A DNA stretch of 13,845 bases from VGBK01 sp043810615 (GTDB lineage Bacteria > Actinomycetota > Acidimicrobiia > Spongiisociales > UBA11373), in assembly GCA_043810615.1 (NCBI GenBank), contig JBDROA010000108.1, positions 1 through 13,845 on the forward strand. Direction: 5' to 3'. Positions within the stretch are counted from its first letter, which is position 1. Every line of letters starts with the position of its first letter. Below, one piece after another: positions 1 through 5,701 of the stretch. A program made the translations under genes and the position numbers. The notes below the pieces were generated by a model that saw nothing but the letters and a program-made list of their open reading frames with translations, searched no databases and had not been told where the DNA came from.

Positions 1-64
1 CCCCGGCCCTTTTCCGCCGCGGCGATCTCCCCGGCCTCCCCGGCCGTCGCGGCGGGGCGCGGGC

Positions 65-70
65 TACCCT
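65..70 (+). promoter_or_regulatory. -10 box TACCCT, probable leaderless promoter of the CHAD gene
   Basis: TACCCT lies nine bases before the GTG start at 80, and no Shine-Dalgarno lies between. A transcript starting about seven to nine bases after the hexamer would begin at or next to the start codon. The same hexamer and spacing occur before the bL37-like gene on the other strand. No convincing -35 box is seen. Positions 1-64 hold nothing else recognisable. Confidence 0.55.
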
Positions 71-79
71 GGCGGTGCT

Positions 80-1042
80 GTGACGAGCCCTCCCGCGTCT
101 GCCGCCCCCCGTCTCACCGCCGGCCCGGCGATCCAACGGGAGGAGTCCTTGGGTCCCGGCATAAAGCGGATCTGCCTGGAGTACCTCGAGCGGGCCTGCA
201 CCGCCCTGGCCCACCCCGACGAAGGCCGGGAGGCCGGCATCCACACCGCCCGCAAGGCCATGAAGCGGACCCGGGCCATGATCCGCCTCACCCGCGACGT
301 GGTGGGGGAGACGGCGTTCCGCAACGAGAACGCGGTGCTGCGCGACGGCGCCCGGAAGATCGCCACCGCTCGCGACCGCACGGTGCGGCTGCTGACCCTC
401 GAGCGGCTGCTCGCCCGCCACGCCACCTCGCTGCCCGTGGGGGCCTTCGCCGCCCTAGTGGATCGCCTGGCGGCGGAGCGGGAGGAGGCCGCCGGTGGCG
501 CCGTGGCCACCCCGGAGGAGATCATCGACACCATCACCACGCTGCGCACTTGCCGGCGGCGCTTCGCCGCCTGGACGGTGGAGGGCGCCGGGCCCGGCGG
601 GGTGCCCGACGACTTCGCGGTCATCGCCCCGGGTCTCCGCCGGGTGTACCGCCAGGGGCGGTCCCGGATGAAGGCGGCCTACCGGCTCGGGACCGAGGCC
701 GCCTTCCATCGGTGGCGCAAGTCGGTCAAGTACCTGCGCCATCAATTGGAGGCCCTGGCGCCGGCGTGGCCGGAAGTGCTGGGGGCCCTGGCCGGTGCCG
801 CCGACCGCCTCGCCGAGACCCTGGGGGACGAGCACGACTGCGCCGTGCTGGGGGAGGTGGTAGCCGCCGACCCCGGCCTCCTGCCCGACGAGGCGGAGCG
901 GTGCTTGCTGGCCGCCCTCGTCGTCGAGGAGCAGGACCGCCTGCGCCGCCTTGCCCGGCCCCTGGGCGAGCGCGTCTACGCCGAGCCGCCGGAGGCTTTC
1001 GTCTTCCGCCTGGGCTCGTACTGGCGAGCCTGGCGCCGGTGA
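80..1042 (+). CDS. CHAD domain-containing protein
   Basis: A 320-residue soluble protein made of two helical halves typical of the CHAD (conserved histidine alpha-helical) domain. The first half carries IHTARKAMKRTR (His55) and the second FHRWRKSVKYLRH (His210) and LGDEHDC (His252). The basic and histidine positions match those the family uses to bind polyphosphate. CHAD proteins are known to bind inorganic polyphosphate and often occur with CYTH or polyphosphate enzymes. No such partner is visible here, so the role (polyphosphate binding or granule association) rests on the family alone. There is no signal peptide or membrane segment. The GTG start at 80 is chosen because it follows a TACCCT -10 box at leaderless spacing. 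The first 25 residues are a low-complexity Ala/Pro leader outside the domain. The upstream neighbour is outside the window, and the downstream lipoprotein appears to have its own promoter. Confidence 0.85.
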   Translation: MTSPPASAAPRLTAGPAIQREESLGPGIKRICLEYLERACTALAHPDEGREAGIHTARKAMKRTRAMIRLTRDVVGETAFRNENAVLRDGARKIATARDRTVRLLTLERLLARHATSLPVGAFAALVDRLAAEREEAAGGAVATPEEIIDTITTLRTCRRRFAAWTVEGAGPGGVPDDFAVIAPGLRRVYRQGRSRMKAAYRLGTEAAFHRWRKSVKYLRHQLEALAPAWPEVLGALAGAADRLAETLGDEHDCAVLGEVVAADPGLLPDEAERCLLAALVVEEQDRLRRLARPLGERVYAEPPEAFVFRLGSYWRAWRR

Positions 1043-1077
1043 ACGGCACGAGGCGGGCCGTTGGGCGGCGGGGCGGG

Positions 1078-1083
1078 TACCCT
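1078..1083 (+). promoter_or_regulatory. -10 box TACCCT upstream of the lipoprotein gene
   Basis: TACCCT follows the CHAD stop codon and lies 35 bases before the proposed TTG start at 1119. A start site near 1090 would give a leader of about 29 nt, so this is not leaderless. No clear -35 box is visible. The call rests on recurrence of the hexamer in front of several genes here. Confidence 0.4.
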
Positions 1084-1118
1084 CTGGCCGTTCTCCCCGA
1101 GGTTGGGATCGGTTCGCC

Positions 1119-2471
1119 TTGAAGCGCATCGCCGCCGTCGTGGCCCTGGTCGCCTTGCTCGCCGTCGGCTGCGCTGAGGGGGGGGACTGGCCGACCACCT
1201 CCCGGGCCACTACCACCACCGTCGGAGAGACCACGACCTCCACTACGGCCGCCACCACTTCCACCATGGCGGCCACCACGACCAGCCTGGCCGGGGGAGA
1301 TGCCGGCGACGTGGAAGCCGACATAGCGGATCTCATCACCGCCACCGAGGAGTTGCGGGGGCGCCGCTTCCTGGTGCCGGTCGAGGTAACGGTCGTCTCG
1401 CCGGAGGCGATGGCGGCACGGGTCCGCTCCGACATCCAGGAGGAGATGGATCCGCAGGAGGTAGCAGTCGAGCAGGCGTTCGCCCGCCTGCTGGGCATCC
1501 TTCCCGCTGAAGTGGACCTGGCGACTGCCGTAGAAGACCTCTACGCCGAGCAGGTCGTCGGCTTCTACGACGGCGACACCGGGGAGCTGTTGGTGGTGAG
1601 CGGCGAGGAACTGACTCCCCTGGGTCGCACGATCGTGATCCACGAACTGATCCACGCCCTCGCCGACCAGCACTTCGGCATCAGCGCGACTCTGGATGAA
1701 CTCGTCGAGGCGGGGCGCTACCACGAGGCCGCCGCCCTGCGAGCCCTCGCCGAGGGCGACGCCACCTACTTCCAGATCGTCTACCTGCAGCAACTCACCC
1801 CCGACGATCAGGTGCAGGCCCTGCTGGAGTCGTTCGAGGCCGACACCACGGTGCTCGATTCCCTGCCCGACTGGTTCGGGGAGGACCTCGCCTTCCCCTA
1901 CGAGTGGGGGTTCGGATTCGTGGAGCGCCTGGTGGCGGAAGGCGGCGCGGTCGCGGTGGATCAGGCCTACGCCCTTCTGCCCACCACGGTGGAGCAGATC
2001 ATGCACCCCACCGCCTACTTCACCCTGGAACCGGCCCGACCGGTCGCCCTACCGGCGACGGCGCTGGAGGGCTACGAGGTGTTCGAGGAGGGCGAGTTCG
2101 GCGAGTGGAACTTGATGCTCTACCTGCTCGAAGGCGTGGGCGACGGGGACGCCACCATCGCCGCCGGTGGCTGGGGGGGCGACGCCTACCGTCTGCACTG
2201 GAACGGCTCCGAGGTGGCCTTCGCCTACCTGTTCGAGGGGGACACGCCGCGCGACGCCACGGAGCTGGCCGCCGCCCTGGTCACTTCGCTGCGGGCCAAC
2301 ATGGCGGTGGGCGCACCGGTCACCGACGAAGCGGCCGGGACCACCTTGCTCGAGGGGTCCGACTTCTCCTTCATCCAGTGCGTCGGGGCACAGGTGCTGG
2401 TGGTCGCCGCCGGCGACCCGGGGGTGGGCCGGGCCCTGGTGGGGACGCTGCAGCTTCCCGCGGAGGAATGA
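1119..2471 (+). CDS. Secreted lipoprotein with HExxH zinc-metalloprotease motif
   Basis: A 450-residue exported protein. The N-terminus is a lipoprotein signal: a basic MKR, a hydrophobic stretch and a lipobox ending VGC (Cys18). A threonine-rich linker (about residues 26-57) probably tethers the globular part away from the membrane. The catalytic signature HELIHALADQHF begins at His175 and has the HExxH form. A glutamate in AEGDAT (Glu212), 33 residues after the second histidine, is a plausible third zinc ligand, as in gluzincin-like peptidases. A later segment, VEQIMHPTAYF, resembles the conserved C-terminal part of actinobacterial HExxH lipoproteins. The substrate is unknown. The start is taken as TTG 1119 because it gives a complete signal peptide; the reading frame extends upstream into the CHAD gene. 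No good Shine-Dalgarno precedes it. Metal-dependent peptidase activity is inferred from the motif only. Confidence 0.8.
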   Translation: MKRIAAVVALVALLAVGCAEGGDWPTTSRATTTTVGETTTSTTAATTSTMAATTTSLAGGDAGDVEADIADLITATEELRGRRFLVPVEVTVVSPEAMAARVRSDIQEEMDPQEVAVEQAFARLLGILPAEVDLATAVEDLYAEQVVGFYDGDTGELLVVSGEELTPLGRTIVIHELIHALADQHFGISATLDELVEAGRYHEAAALRALAEGDATYFQIVYLQQLTPDDQVQALLESFEADTTVLDSLPDWFGEDLAFPYEWGFGFVERLVAEGGAVAVDQAYALLPTTVEQIMHPTAYFTLEPARPVALPATALEGYEVFEEGEFGEWNLMLYLLEGVGDGDATIAAGGWGGDAYRLHWNGSEVAFAYLFEGDTPRDATELAAALVTSLRANMAVGAPVTDEAAGTTLLEGSDFSFIQCVGAQVLVVAAGDPGVGRALVGTLQLPAEE

Positions 2472-2512
2472 GGACCGCAGCGCCGCGGCGGGTTCCGCAT
2501 GGCAGCCGGCTT

Positions 2513-2525
2513 CCTGCCAGAATGG
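2513..2525 (+). promoter_or_regulatory. Duplicated promoter element, copy 1
   Basis: CCTGCCAGAATGG occurs here and again at 3101-3113, 36 and 34 bases before the start codons of two paralogous membrane-protein genes. CAGAAT within it (2518-2523) resembles a -10 box. Conservation at matching distance in otherwise diverged intergenic DNA supports a promoter role; the transcription start has not been measured. Confidence 0.5.
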
Positions 2526-2560
2526 CGGCACAGCCCAGTACCCGACACATAGGGGTGAAC

Positions 2561-3022
2561 ATGGACCTCAGCAAGCTCAAGAACGGGCAGAAGATCATCC
2601 TCGGGGCGGGGATCCTTCTCCTCATCAACCTGTTCCTGCCGTGGTACCGCGTCGATTTCGGCATTGCCAGCGCGAGCATCAATGCCTTCGACGCCGGCTT
2701 CCTGGCGTGGTTCGGGTCGTTCCTGGCCATCGCCGCTGCGGTGATCGTCGCCCTCAAGGTTTTCGCCAACATGAAGATCAACGCCGGCCCGTTGAAGGCC
2801 GAGCACCTGGCGTTCGGGTTGGCGGCCCTGGGGCTCCTGTTCATCTTCCTCAGGCTGATCACGGAATTCGATTTCGCCTTCATCGGGGTTTGGATCGGCC
2901 TGATCGTCTCGGCGATCATGGCCTTTGGAGCCTTCCTGGCCATGAAGGACGAGGGCCTCGGCGTGGGCGACTTCAAGTCGCTGGCCGGCGGTGGCAACCC
3001 GCCGCCGCCTCCGCCGGCGTAG
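2561..3022 (+). CDS. Four-helix membrane protein with polyproline C-terminus, paralog 1
   Basis: An unrecognised 153-residue integral membrane protein. Four hydrophobic segments lie at about residues 13-30 (ending FLPWY), 47-69, 82-103 and 108-131. The C-terminal tail is hydrophilic, glycine-rich and ends in six prolines and an alanine. The LPWY and FLAWFGS motifs and the RLITE segment are shared with the next gene, which has exactly the same length. The start is ATG 2561, preceded by AGGGG at suitable spacing; an in-frame GTG at 2555 is possible. It has its own promoter element and downstream hairpin, so it is probably a single-gene unit. No enzymatic motif is seen. A role in membrane stress or as a small scaffold would be guesswork; the proline tail suggests a cytoplasmic protein-interaction end. 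Confidence 0.8.
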   Translation: MDLSKLKNGQKIILGAGILLLINLFLPWYRVDFGIASASINAFDAGFLAWFGSFLAIAAAVIVALKVFANMKINAGPLKAEHLAFGLAALGLLFIFLRLITEFDFAFIGVWIGLIVSAIMAFGAFLAMKDEGLGVGDFKSLAGGGNPPPPPPA

Positions 3023-3039
3023 GTTCCCGGTTCGATCCG

Positions 3040-3067
3040 CTCGGGGGCCGCGACTGCGGCCCTCGAG
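3040..3067 (+). terminator. GC hairpin after membrane paralog 1
   Basis: A 12-bp stem (3040-3051 with 3056-3067, one G-U pair) closes a GACT loop, 18 bases after the stop codon. A short CCCCG/CGGGG hairpin follows. There is no T tract, as is common for terminators in high-GC actinobacteria. A similar hairpin follows the second paralog. Confidence 0.6.
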
Positions 3068-3100
3068 CCCCGTTCGGGGCGGGTGCGCGGCGCCCCGCCT

Positions 3101-3113
3101 CCTGCCAGAATGG
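3101..3113 (+). promoter_or_regulatory. Duplicated promoter element, copy 2
   Basis: An exact 13-base repeat of the element at 2513-2525, here 34 bases before the ATG at 3147. It contains the -10-like CAGAAT at 3106-3111. The pair should be co-regulated if this is the promoter core. Confidence 0.5.
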
Positions 3114-3146
3114 AATCGGTTCCTCCGACGATCGACGGGAGTGAGC

Positions 3147-3608
3147 ATGGACAAGGCGAAGCTGACCACCGGTCAGAAACTGGTTGTGTACGGGGGGGTG
3201 TTCCTGGTGTTCAACCTCCTCTTCATCCCCTGGTACCGCGCCGGCGGGTTCGTCGATATTGGCCTGGCTCAGGCGGACGGGTTCGGGGCGGGCTTCTACG
3301 CCTGGTTCGGCTCGCTCTGCGCCATTGGGGCCGCCGCTCTGGTCTACCTGAAGGCTTCGGGCCGCCTCGGGTCGTGGCAGTTCAAGCCCGAGTACCTCGC
3401 TCTGGTGCTCGCCGCTACCGGCTTCGTGCTCATCCTGGTGCGGCTGATCACCGAGACCAGCAGCGTCTTCCTGGGGACCATCCTGGGCCTGCTGGTAACG
3501 GCGGGGATGACCCTCGGGGCCTTCATGGCCTCCGGGCTCTCTCTTCCCCAGGCGAAACAGGGTGGCGCCGAGCCGCCGCCGCCGCCGCCTCCTCCACCGC
3601 CGGCGTAG
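3147..3608 (+). CDS. Four-helix membrane protein with polyproline C-terminus, paralog 2
   Basis: A 153-residue paralog of the preceding gene with the same plan: a short cytoplasmic-type start (TTGQK against NGQK), four membrane segments at about residues 12-30, 47-68, 83-103 and 109-131, and a tail ending in ten consecutive prolines and an alanine. The conserved landmarks are PWYR, the FxAWFGS segment, RLITE and GAFMA. The start is ATG 3147 with GGGAG just upstream. The function is unknown. Ten prolines directly before the stop is an extreme translation-stalling context that would need elongation factor P. The proline run is encoded mostly by CCG repeats with CCT and CCA, so it may have grown by slippage. 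The gene is flanked by its own promoter element and hairpin. It could be a stress-responsive membrane protein, but nothing in the sequence decides this. Confidence 0.8.
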   Translation: MDKAKLTTGQKLVVYGGVFLVFNLLFIPWYRAGGFVDIGLAQADGFGAGFYAWFGSLCAIGAAALVYLKASGRLGSWQFKPEYLALVLAATGFVLILVRLITETSSVFLGTILGLLVTAGMTLGAFMASGLSLPQAKQGGAEPPPPPPPPPPA

Positions 3609-3626
3609 TCCCGGTCATCGGAGCGT

Positions 3627-3656
3627 CCTCGGGGGTCGCCGCTGCGGCCCCCGAGG
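3627..3656. terminator. Strong GC hairpin, probable bidirectional terminator
   Basis: A 13-bp stem (3627-3639 with 3644-3656, one U-G pair) closes a four-base loop. It lies 18 bases after the stop of paralog 2 and 78 bases beyond the stop of the minus-strand bL37-like gene, so it can serve both converging transcripts. It closely resembles the hairpin at 3040-3067. Confidence 0.6.
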
Positions 3657-3734
3657 CGCGTGGGGCTTCCCGGGCGCGTCGAAGTGCCCTACGGTGAGGG
3701 TGGGGAGGCCGGGAGGGCGCGTCGGATCGGTCGG

Positions 3735-3818
3735 CTAACCGCGACCGGCGTTGGGTCGACGCCCGTGGTTGGCCTTGCTCCTGCGGGCAGCCCGCTTGCG
3801 GCGCTTTGCCTTGGCCAT
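3735..3818 (-). CDS. Ribosomal protein bL37-like, 27 residues
   Basis: A 27-residue, extremely basic protein starting MAKAKRRKR and containing SKANHGRRPNA. This matches what is known of bL37, the roughly 24-residue protein found in the large subunit of mycobacterial ribosomes near the peptidyl transferase centre, whose C-terminal part reads SKANHGKRPNA-like. It is far below the usual gene-calling threshold and lies in an apparent gap. The ATG at 3818 is preceded by a TACCCT box with nine bases between and no Shine-Dalgarno, as expected for a leaderless message. There is no signal peptide or membrane segment. It ends three residues beyond the conserved NA of mycobacterial forms. The assignment rests on remembered family sequence, not on a search. 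The alternative is a chance basic ORF, which the exact core makes unlikely. Confidence 0.8.
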   Translation of the reverse strand: MAKAKRRKRAARRSKANHGRRPNAGRG

Positions 3819-3827
3819 GACCGGGGG

Positions 3828-3833
3828 AGGGTA
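3828..3833 (-). promoter_or_regulatory. -10 box TACCCT for the bL37-like gene
   Basis: Read on the minus strand, TACCCT ends nine bases before the ATG at 3818, the same geometry as at the CHAD gene. The spacer has no purine-rich ribosome site, which supports a leaderless transcript. Confidence 0.55.
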
Positions 3834-3902
3834 CCAGCCCTGCAGCACCATGCCGCCGTAGTCGAGGTTGCGGCCGCCGGGTGGCGGTCGGGGCCCCTGC
3901 GA

Positions 3903-4238
3903 GTGGCGCGCACCCGGAGGGAGCGATTCGGCGGTCTGCGTCCCCGCCCGCACGGCCGGGGCCTGCTGCTGGCGGCCCGGTCGGTGCATTCCTTCGGCAT
4001 GGCCGAGCCGCTGCGGGTGATCTCCCTGGATGCCCGCGGCCGGGTCCGCCGCGTCGCCCTGCTGCGTCCCGGGCGGGTGTTCTTCGACCGTGGCGCCTGC
4101 TGGGTCGTGGAGTTGCCGGCCTGCCGTCCGGCCCCGCCGGTGGGAACGGCGCTGCAGGTGGTGACCGGCCTTCCCCGGGTGCCGCGGGGAGGGTATGCTG
4201 GCATACATGAGACGGACCACGGTCAAGCTGCCCGATGA
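3903..4238 (+). CDS. DUF192 domain-containing protein, start uncertain
   Basis: The reading frame carries the DUF192 pattern: RTRRERFGGL, a GLLL segment, RSVHSFGM, then LDARGRVRRV, a LRPGRV motif and WVVELPA. DUF192 proteins are small beta-rich proteins of poorly known function, often exported, though short cytoplasmic forms like this are common in actinobacteria. The start is a problem. The first canonical in-frame codon near the domain is GTG 3903, which begins at the domain edge, while family members usually have a few more strand residues before it. Upstream canonical starts would run antisense across the bL37-like gene. No Shine-Dalgarno or -10 box is clear. The 3' end overlaps the vapB start by 32 bases and contains its promoter. 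The domain ends near LQVVTG, so the last residues are an extension. Confidence 0.55.
   Translation: MARTRRERFGGLRPRPHGRGLLLAARSVHSFGMAEPLRVISLDARGRVRRVALLRPGRVFFDRGACWVVELPACRPAPPVGTALQVVTGLPRVPRGGYAGIHETDHGQAAR
4193..4206. promoter_or_regulatory. Palindromic operator overlapping the vapBC -10 box
   Basis: GTATGC-TG-GCATAC is a perfect 6-2-6 inverted repeat ending on the base before the vapB ATG at 4207. The -10 box TATGCT (4194-4199) lies inside it, seven bases before the start codon. Ribbon-helix-helix antitoxins bind such palindromes over their own promoters, so this is the expected autoregulatory site. A possible weak -35, TTCCCC, lies 17 bases upstream of the -10. Confidence 0.75.
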
Positions 4239-4428
4239 TCTCGACGCTCGCCTGCGCCACGAGGCGGCCCGGCGCGGCACCACGATCTCCGAGATCACCC
4301 GGGAGGCCATCGCTCGCCACCTGGGAAGCCCGGGACGCCGCCTCGGGGCGAGCGGTGCGGGGCGCAGCGGCTGCGGCGACATCTCGGAGCGCATCGAGGA
4401 GATCCTTGCCGCCGAGGTGAGCCGATAG
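4207..4428 (+). CDS. vapB: Ribbon-helix-helix antitoxin, VapB-like
   Basis: A 73-residue protein with an N-terminal ribbon-helix-helix DNA-binding fold: the strand RRTTVKLPDDL, then helices over LDARLRHEAARRG and TTISEITREAIARHL. The C-terminal half, with ISERIEEILAAE, is the likely toxin-binding tail. It should neutralise the PIN toxin encoded next and repress the shared promoter. The start is taken as ATG 4207, not the in-frame ATG at 4195, because 4195 lies inside the palindromic operator and -10 box. The 4207 start gives a leaderless message starting at MRRTTVKLP, a normal family N-terminus. The stop TAG overlaps the proposed toxin start by three bases. The promoter lies within the DUF192 coding region. 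Confidence 0.8.
   Translation: MRRTTVKLPDDLDARLRHEAARRGTTISEITREAIARHLGSPGRRLGASGAGRSGCGDISERIEEILAAEVSR
4414..4420 (+). promoter_or_regulatory. Shine-Dalgarno GAGGTGA deciding the toxin start
   Basis: GAGGTGA lies inside the end of vapB, four bases before ATA at 4425. The ispE start in this window has the same arrangement: GGAGGTGA, three bases, then ATG 9175. The comparison supports initiation at 4425 even though the codon is ATA. Confidence 0.55.
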
Positions 4429-4841
4429 CCGCTCTGCTGGTCGATGCCGGCCCGCTGTACGCCTATGTGGATGCCGACGACCGGCACCACCGGGAGTCCC
4501 TGGAACTCCTCAGGGAGCATCCCGGCCCTCTGCTGGTCCCGGCGTTGGTGATCACCGAGGTGACCTACCTGCTGGGCACCCGACTGGGGGCCGAAGCCGA
4601 GGTTCGCTTCCTCGGCGACCTGGCCGCCGGCGACTTCAGCGTGGAGGCCGTCGCCGCCGGGGACTGGATGCGGATCGCCGCCCTGGTGTGGGGCTACCGG
4701 GATCTCCCCCTAGGGACGGTGGACGCTTCCCTGGTGGCCGCCGCCGAGCGTCTCGGCGTTCGGGCCCTCGCCACCTTCGACCGGCGGCACTTCGCCGTGG
4801 TGCGCCCCGCCCACACCGCCGCCTTCGACCTGCTCCCCTGA
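4425..4841 (+). CDS. vapC: PIN-domain ribonuclease toxin, VapC-like, non-canonical start
   Basis: A PIN-domain protein of about 138 residues. The acidic active-site residues are all present: Asp in LLVDAGPLYAY at the N-terminus, Glu in VITEVTYLL, Asp in GTVDASL and Asp in ATFDRRHF. VapC toxins are magnesium-dependent RNases that cut tRNA or rRNA. The anomaly is the start. The first canonical in-frame start, GTG 4467, lies downstream of the first catalytic Asp (codon 4443-4445), so translation from it would lack an active-site residue. ATA at 4425 overlaps the antitoxin stop and sits four bases after GAGGTGA. CTG 4434 would give MLVDAGPLYAY and is a second option. Either the toxin uses a rare start codon or a point change has crippled its expression. 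The domain itself looks intact. Confidence 0.75.
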   Translation: MAALLVDAGPLYAYVDADDRHHRESLELLREHPGPLLVPALVITEVTYLLGTRLGAEAEVRFLGDLAAGDFSVEAVAAGDWMRIAALVWGYRDLPLGTVDASLVAAAERLGVRALATFDRRHFAVVRPAHTAAFDLLP

Positions 4842-4843
4842 CC

Positions 4844-4849
4844 TATCCT
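4844..4849 (+). promoter_or_regulatory. -10 box TATCCT, leaderless promoter of rsmI
   Basis: TATCCT ends six bases before the ATG at 4856, immediately after the toxin stop. There is no room for a ribosome site between, so a message from here would be leaderless. Confidence 0.6.
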
Positions 4850-4855
4850 CGCCTC

Positions 4856-5695
4856 ATGCCCGGGACGCTGATCCTCTGCGCGGGCCCTATCGGCAACCTG
4901 GCCGACGCCCCGCCCCGCCTCGCCGAGGCGCTGCGCTCCGCCGCGGTCGTCTACGCCGAGGACACGCGCCGCGCCCGCATCCTCCTCGGCCACCTCGGGG
5001 TCTCCCGGCCCCTGCGTTCCTACTTCGCCGGCAACGAGGCCGAGCGCGCCGTCGAACTGGGCCGGCGCCTGGAGGCGGGGGAGACGGTGGCTCTGCTCAC
5101 CGACGCTGGCGTCCCCACCATCTCCGATCCCGGCCTCAGCGCGGTGCGGGCGGCGGTGGAGGCCGGGGCGGTGGTCACCGGGGTGCCCGGGCCGAGCGCG
5201 GTGACGCTGGCGGCGGCCGTCTCCGGCCTGCCCGCCGACCGCTTCGCCTTCGAAGGCTTCCTGCCCCGGCGGGGGGAGCGGCGCGACCAGCGGCTGCGTT
5301 CCTTGGCCGGGGAGCCGCGCACCATGGTCTTCTTCTGCGCCCCGGGCCGCCTCGCCGAGGACCTGGCGGCTCTGGCGGCGGCTCTCGGCGGAGGACGGGC
5401 TTGCACCGTGTGCCGCGAACTGACCAAGGTGTACGAGGAGGTGTGGCGAGGGACCCTCGAGGAAGCCGCCCGGCACTGGGCGGAGAGCCCGGCCCGGGGC
5501 GAGGTCACGCTGGTGGTGGCCGGGGCCCCCGCGGCCGCCCCCGACCTCGAAGGGGCCGTGGCCCACGTGGAGGAGATGGTGGCGCAGGGCTCCGCCGTGT
5601 CGGCGGCGTGCCGGGTCGTTTCCGGGGAGTGGGGGATACGCCGCCGCGCCCTCTACGAGGCGGTCACCGCCCGCCGCCGGGCGGGCTCTCCCTGA
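4856..5695 (+). CDS. rsmI: 16S rRNA (cytidine-1402-2'-O)-methyltransferase RsmI
   Basis: A 279-residue cytoplasmic SAM-dependent enzyme that adds the 2'-O-methyl group to C1402 of 16S rRNA near the ribosomal P site. The diagnostic motifs are in order: GPIGNLADAPPR (from residue 10), VYAEDTRRARILLGHLG, LLTDAGVPTISDPG (Asp83, Asp91), GVPGPSAVTLA, FEGFLPRRGERR and a C-terminal ELTKVYEEVWRGTL. Its length is normal for the family. The ATG at 4856 is chosen because it follows a TATCCT box at leaderless spacing and gives the expected N-terminus; the frame continues upstream through the toxin gene. In other actinobacteria rsmI also neighbours metG. It converges on the abrB-like gene with six bases between stop codons and no terminator hairpin between them. 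Confidence 0.95.
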   Translation: MPGTLILCAGPIGNLADAPPRLAEALRSAAVVYAEDTRRARILLGHLGVSRPLRSYFAGNEAERAVELGRRLEAGETVALLTDAGVPTISDPGLSAVRAAVEAGAVVTGVPGPSAVTLAAAVSGLPADRFAFEGFLPRRGERRDQRLRSLAGEPRTMVFFCAPGRLAEDLAALAAALGGGRACTVCRELTKVYEEVWRGTLEEAARHWAESPARGEVTLVVAGAPAAAPDLEGAVAHVEEMVAQGSAVSAACRVVSGEWGIRRRALYEAVTARRRAGSP

Positions 5696-5701
5696 ACCTT
5701 C

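Larger units (their letters stand above)
2513..3656 (+). repeat. Tandem duplication of a complete transcription unit
   Basis: Unit 1 spans 2513-3067 and unit 2 spans 3101-3656. Each has the same order: the 13-bp element CCTGCCAGAATGG, a GGGG/GGGAG ribosome site, a 153-codon membrane-protein gene ending in a proline run plus alanine, then a GC hairpin built on CTCGGGGG. The coding parts have diverged well beyond recent identity, so the duplication is old, but its boundaries remain legible. Confidence 0.75.

Noticed and set aside
726..2006. Long minus-strand open frames opposite the CHAD and lipoprotein genes
   Set aside because: High GC leaves antisense frames open; the translation is low-complexity Gly/Arg/Pro without domains, while the plus strand has clear motifs.
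3541..3608. CCG repeats as a microsatellite or regulatory repeat
   Set aside because: They encode an in-frame proline run ending at the stop codon; treated as protein sequence.
4195..4206. Upstream ATG (4195) as the vapB start
   Set aside because: It would lie inside the operator palindrome and -10 box and add MLAY before a normal MRRTTVKLP family N-terminus.
4467..4841. GTG 4467 as the toxin start
   Set aside because: It removes the first catalytic Asp and the first beta strand of the PIN domain, and no ribosome site precedes it.
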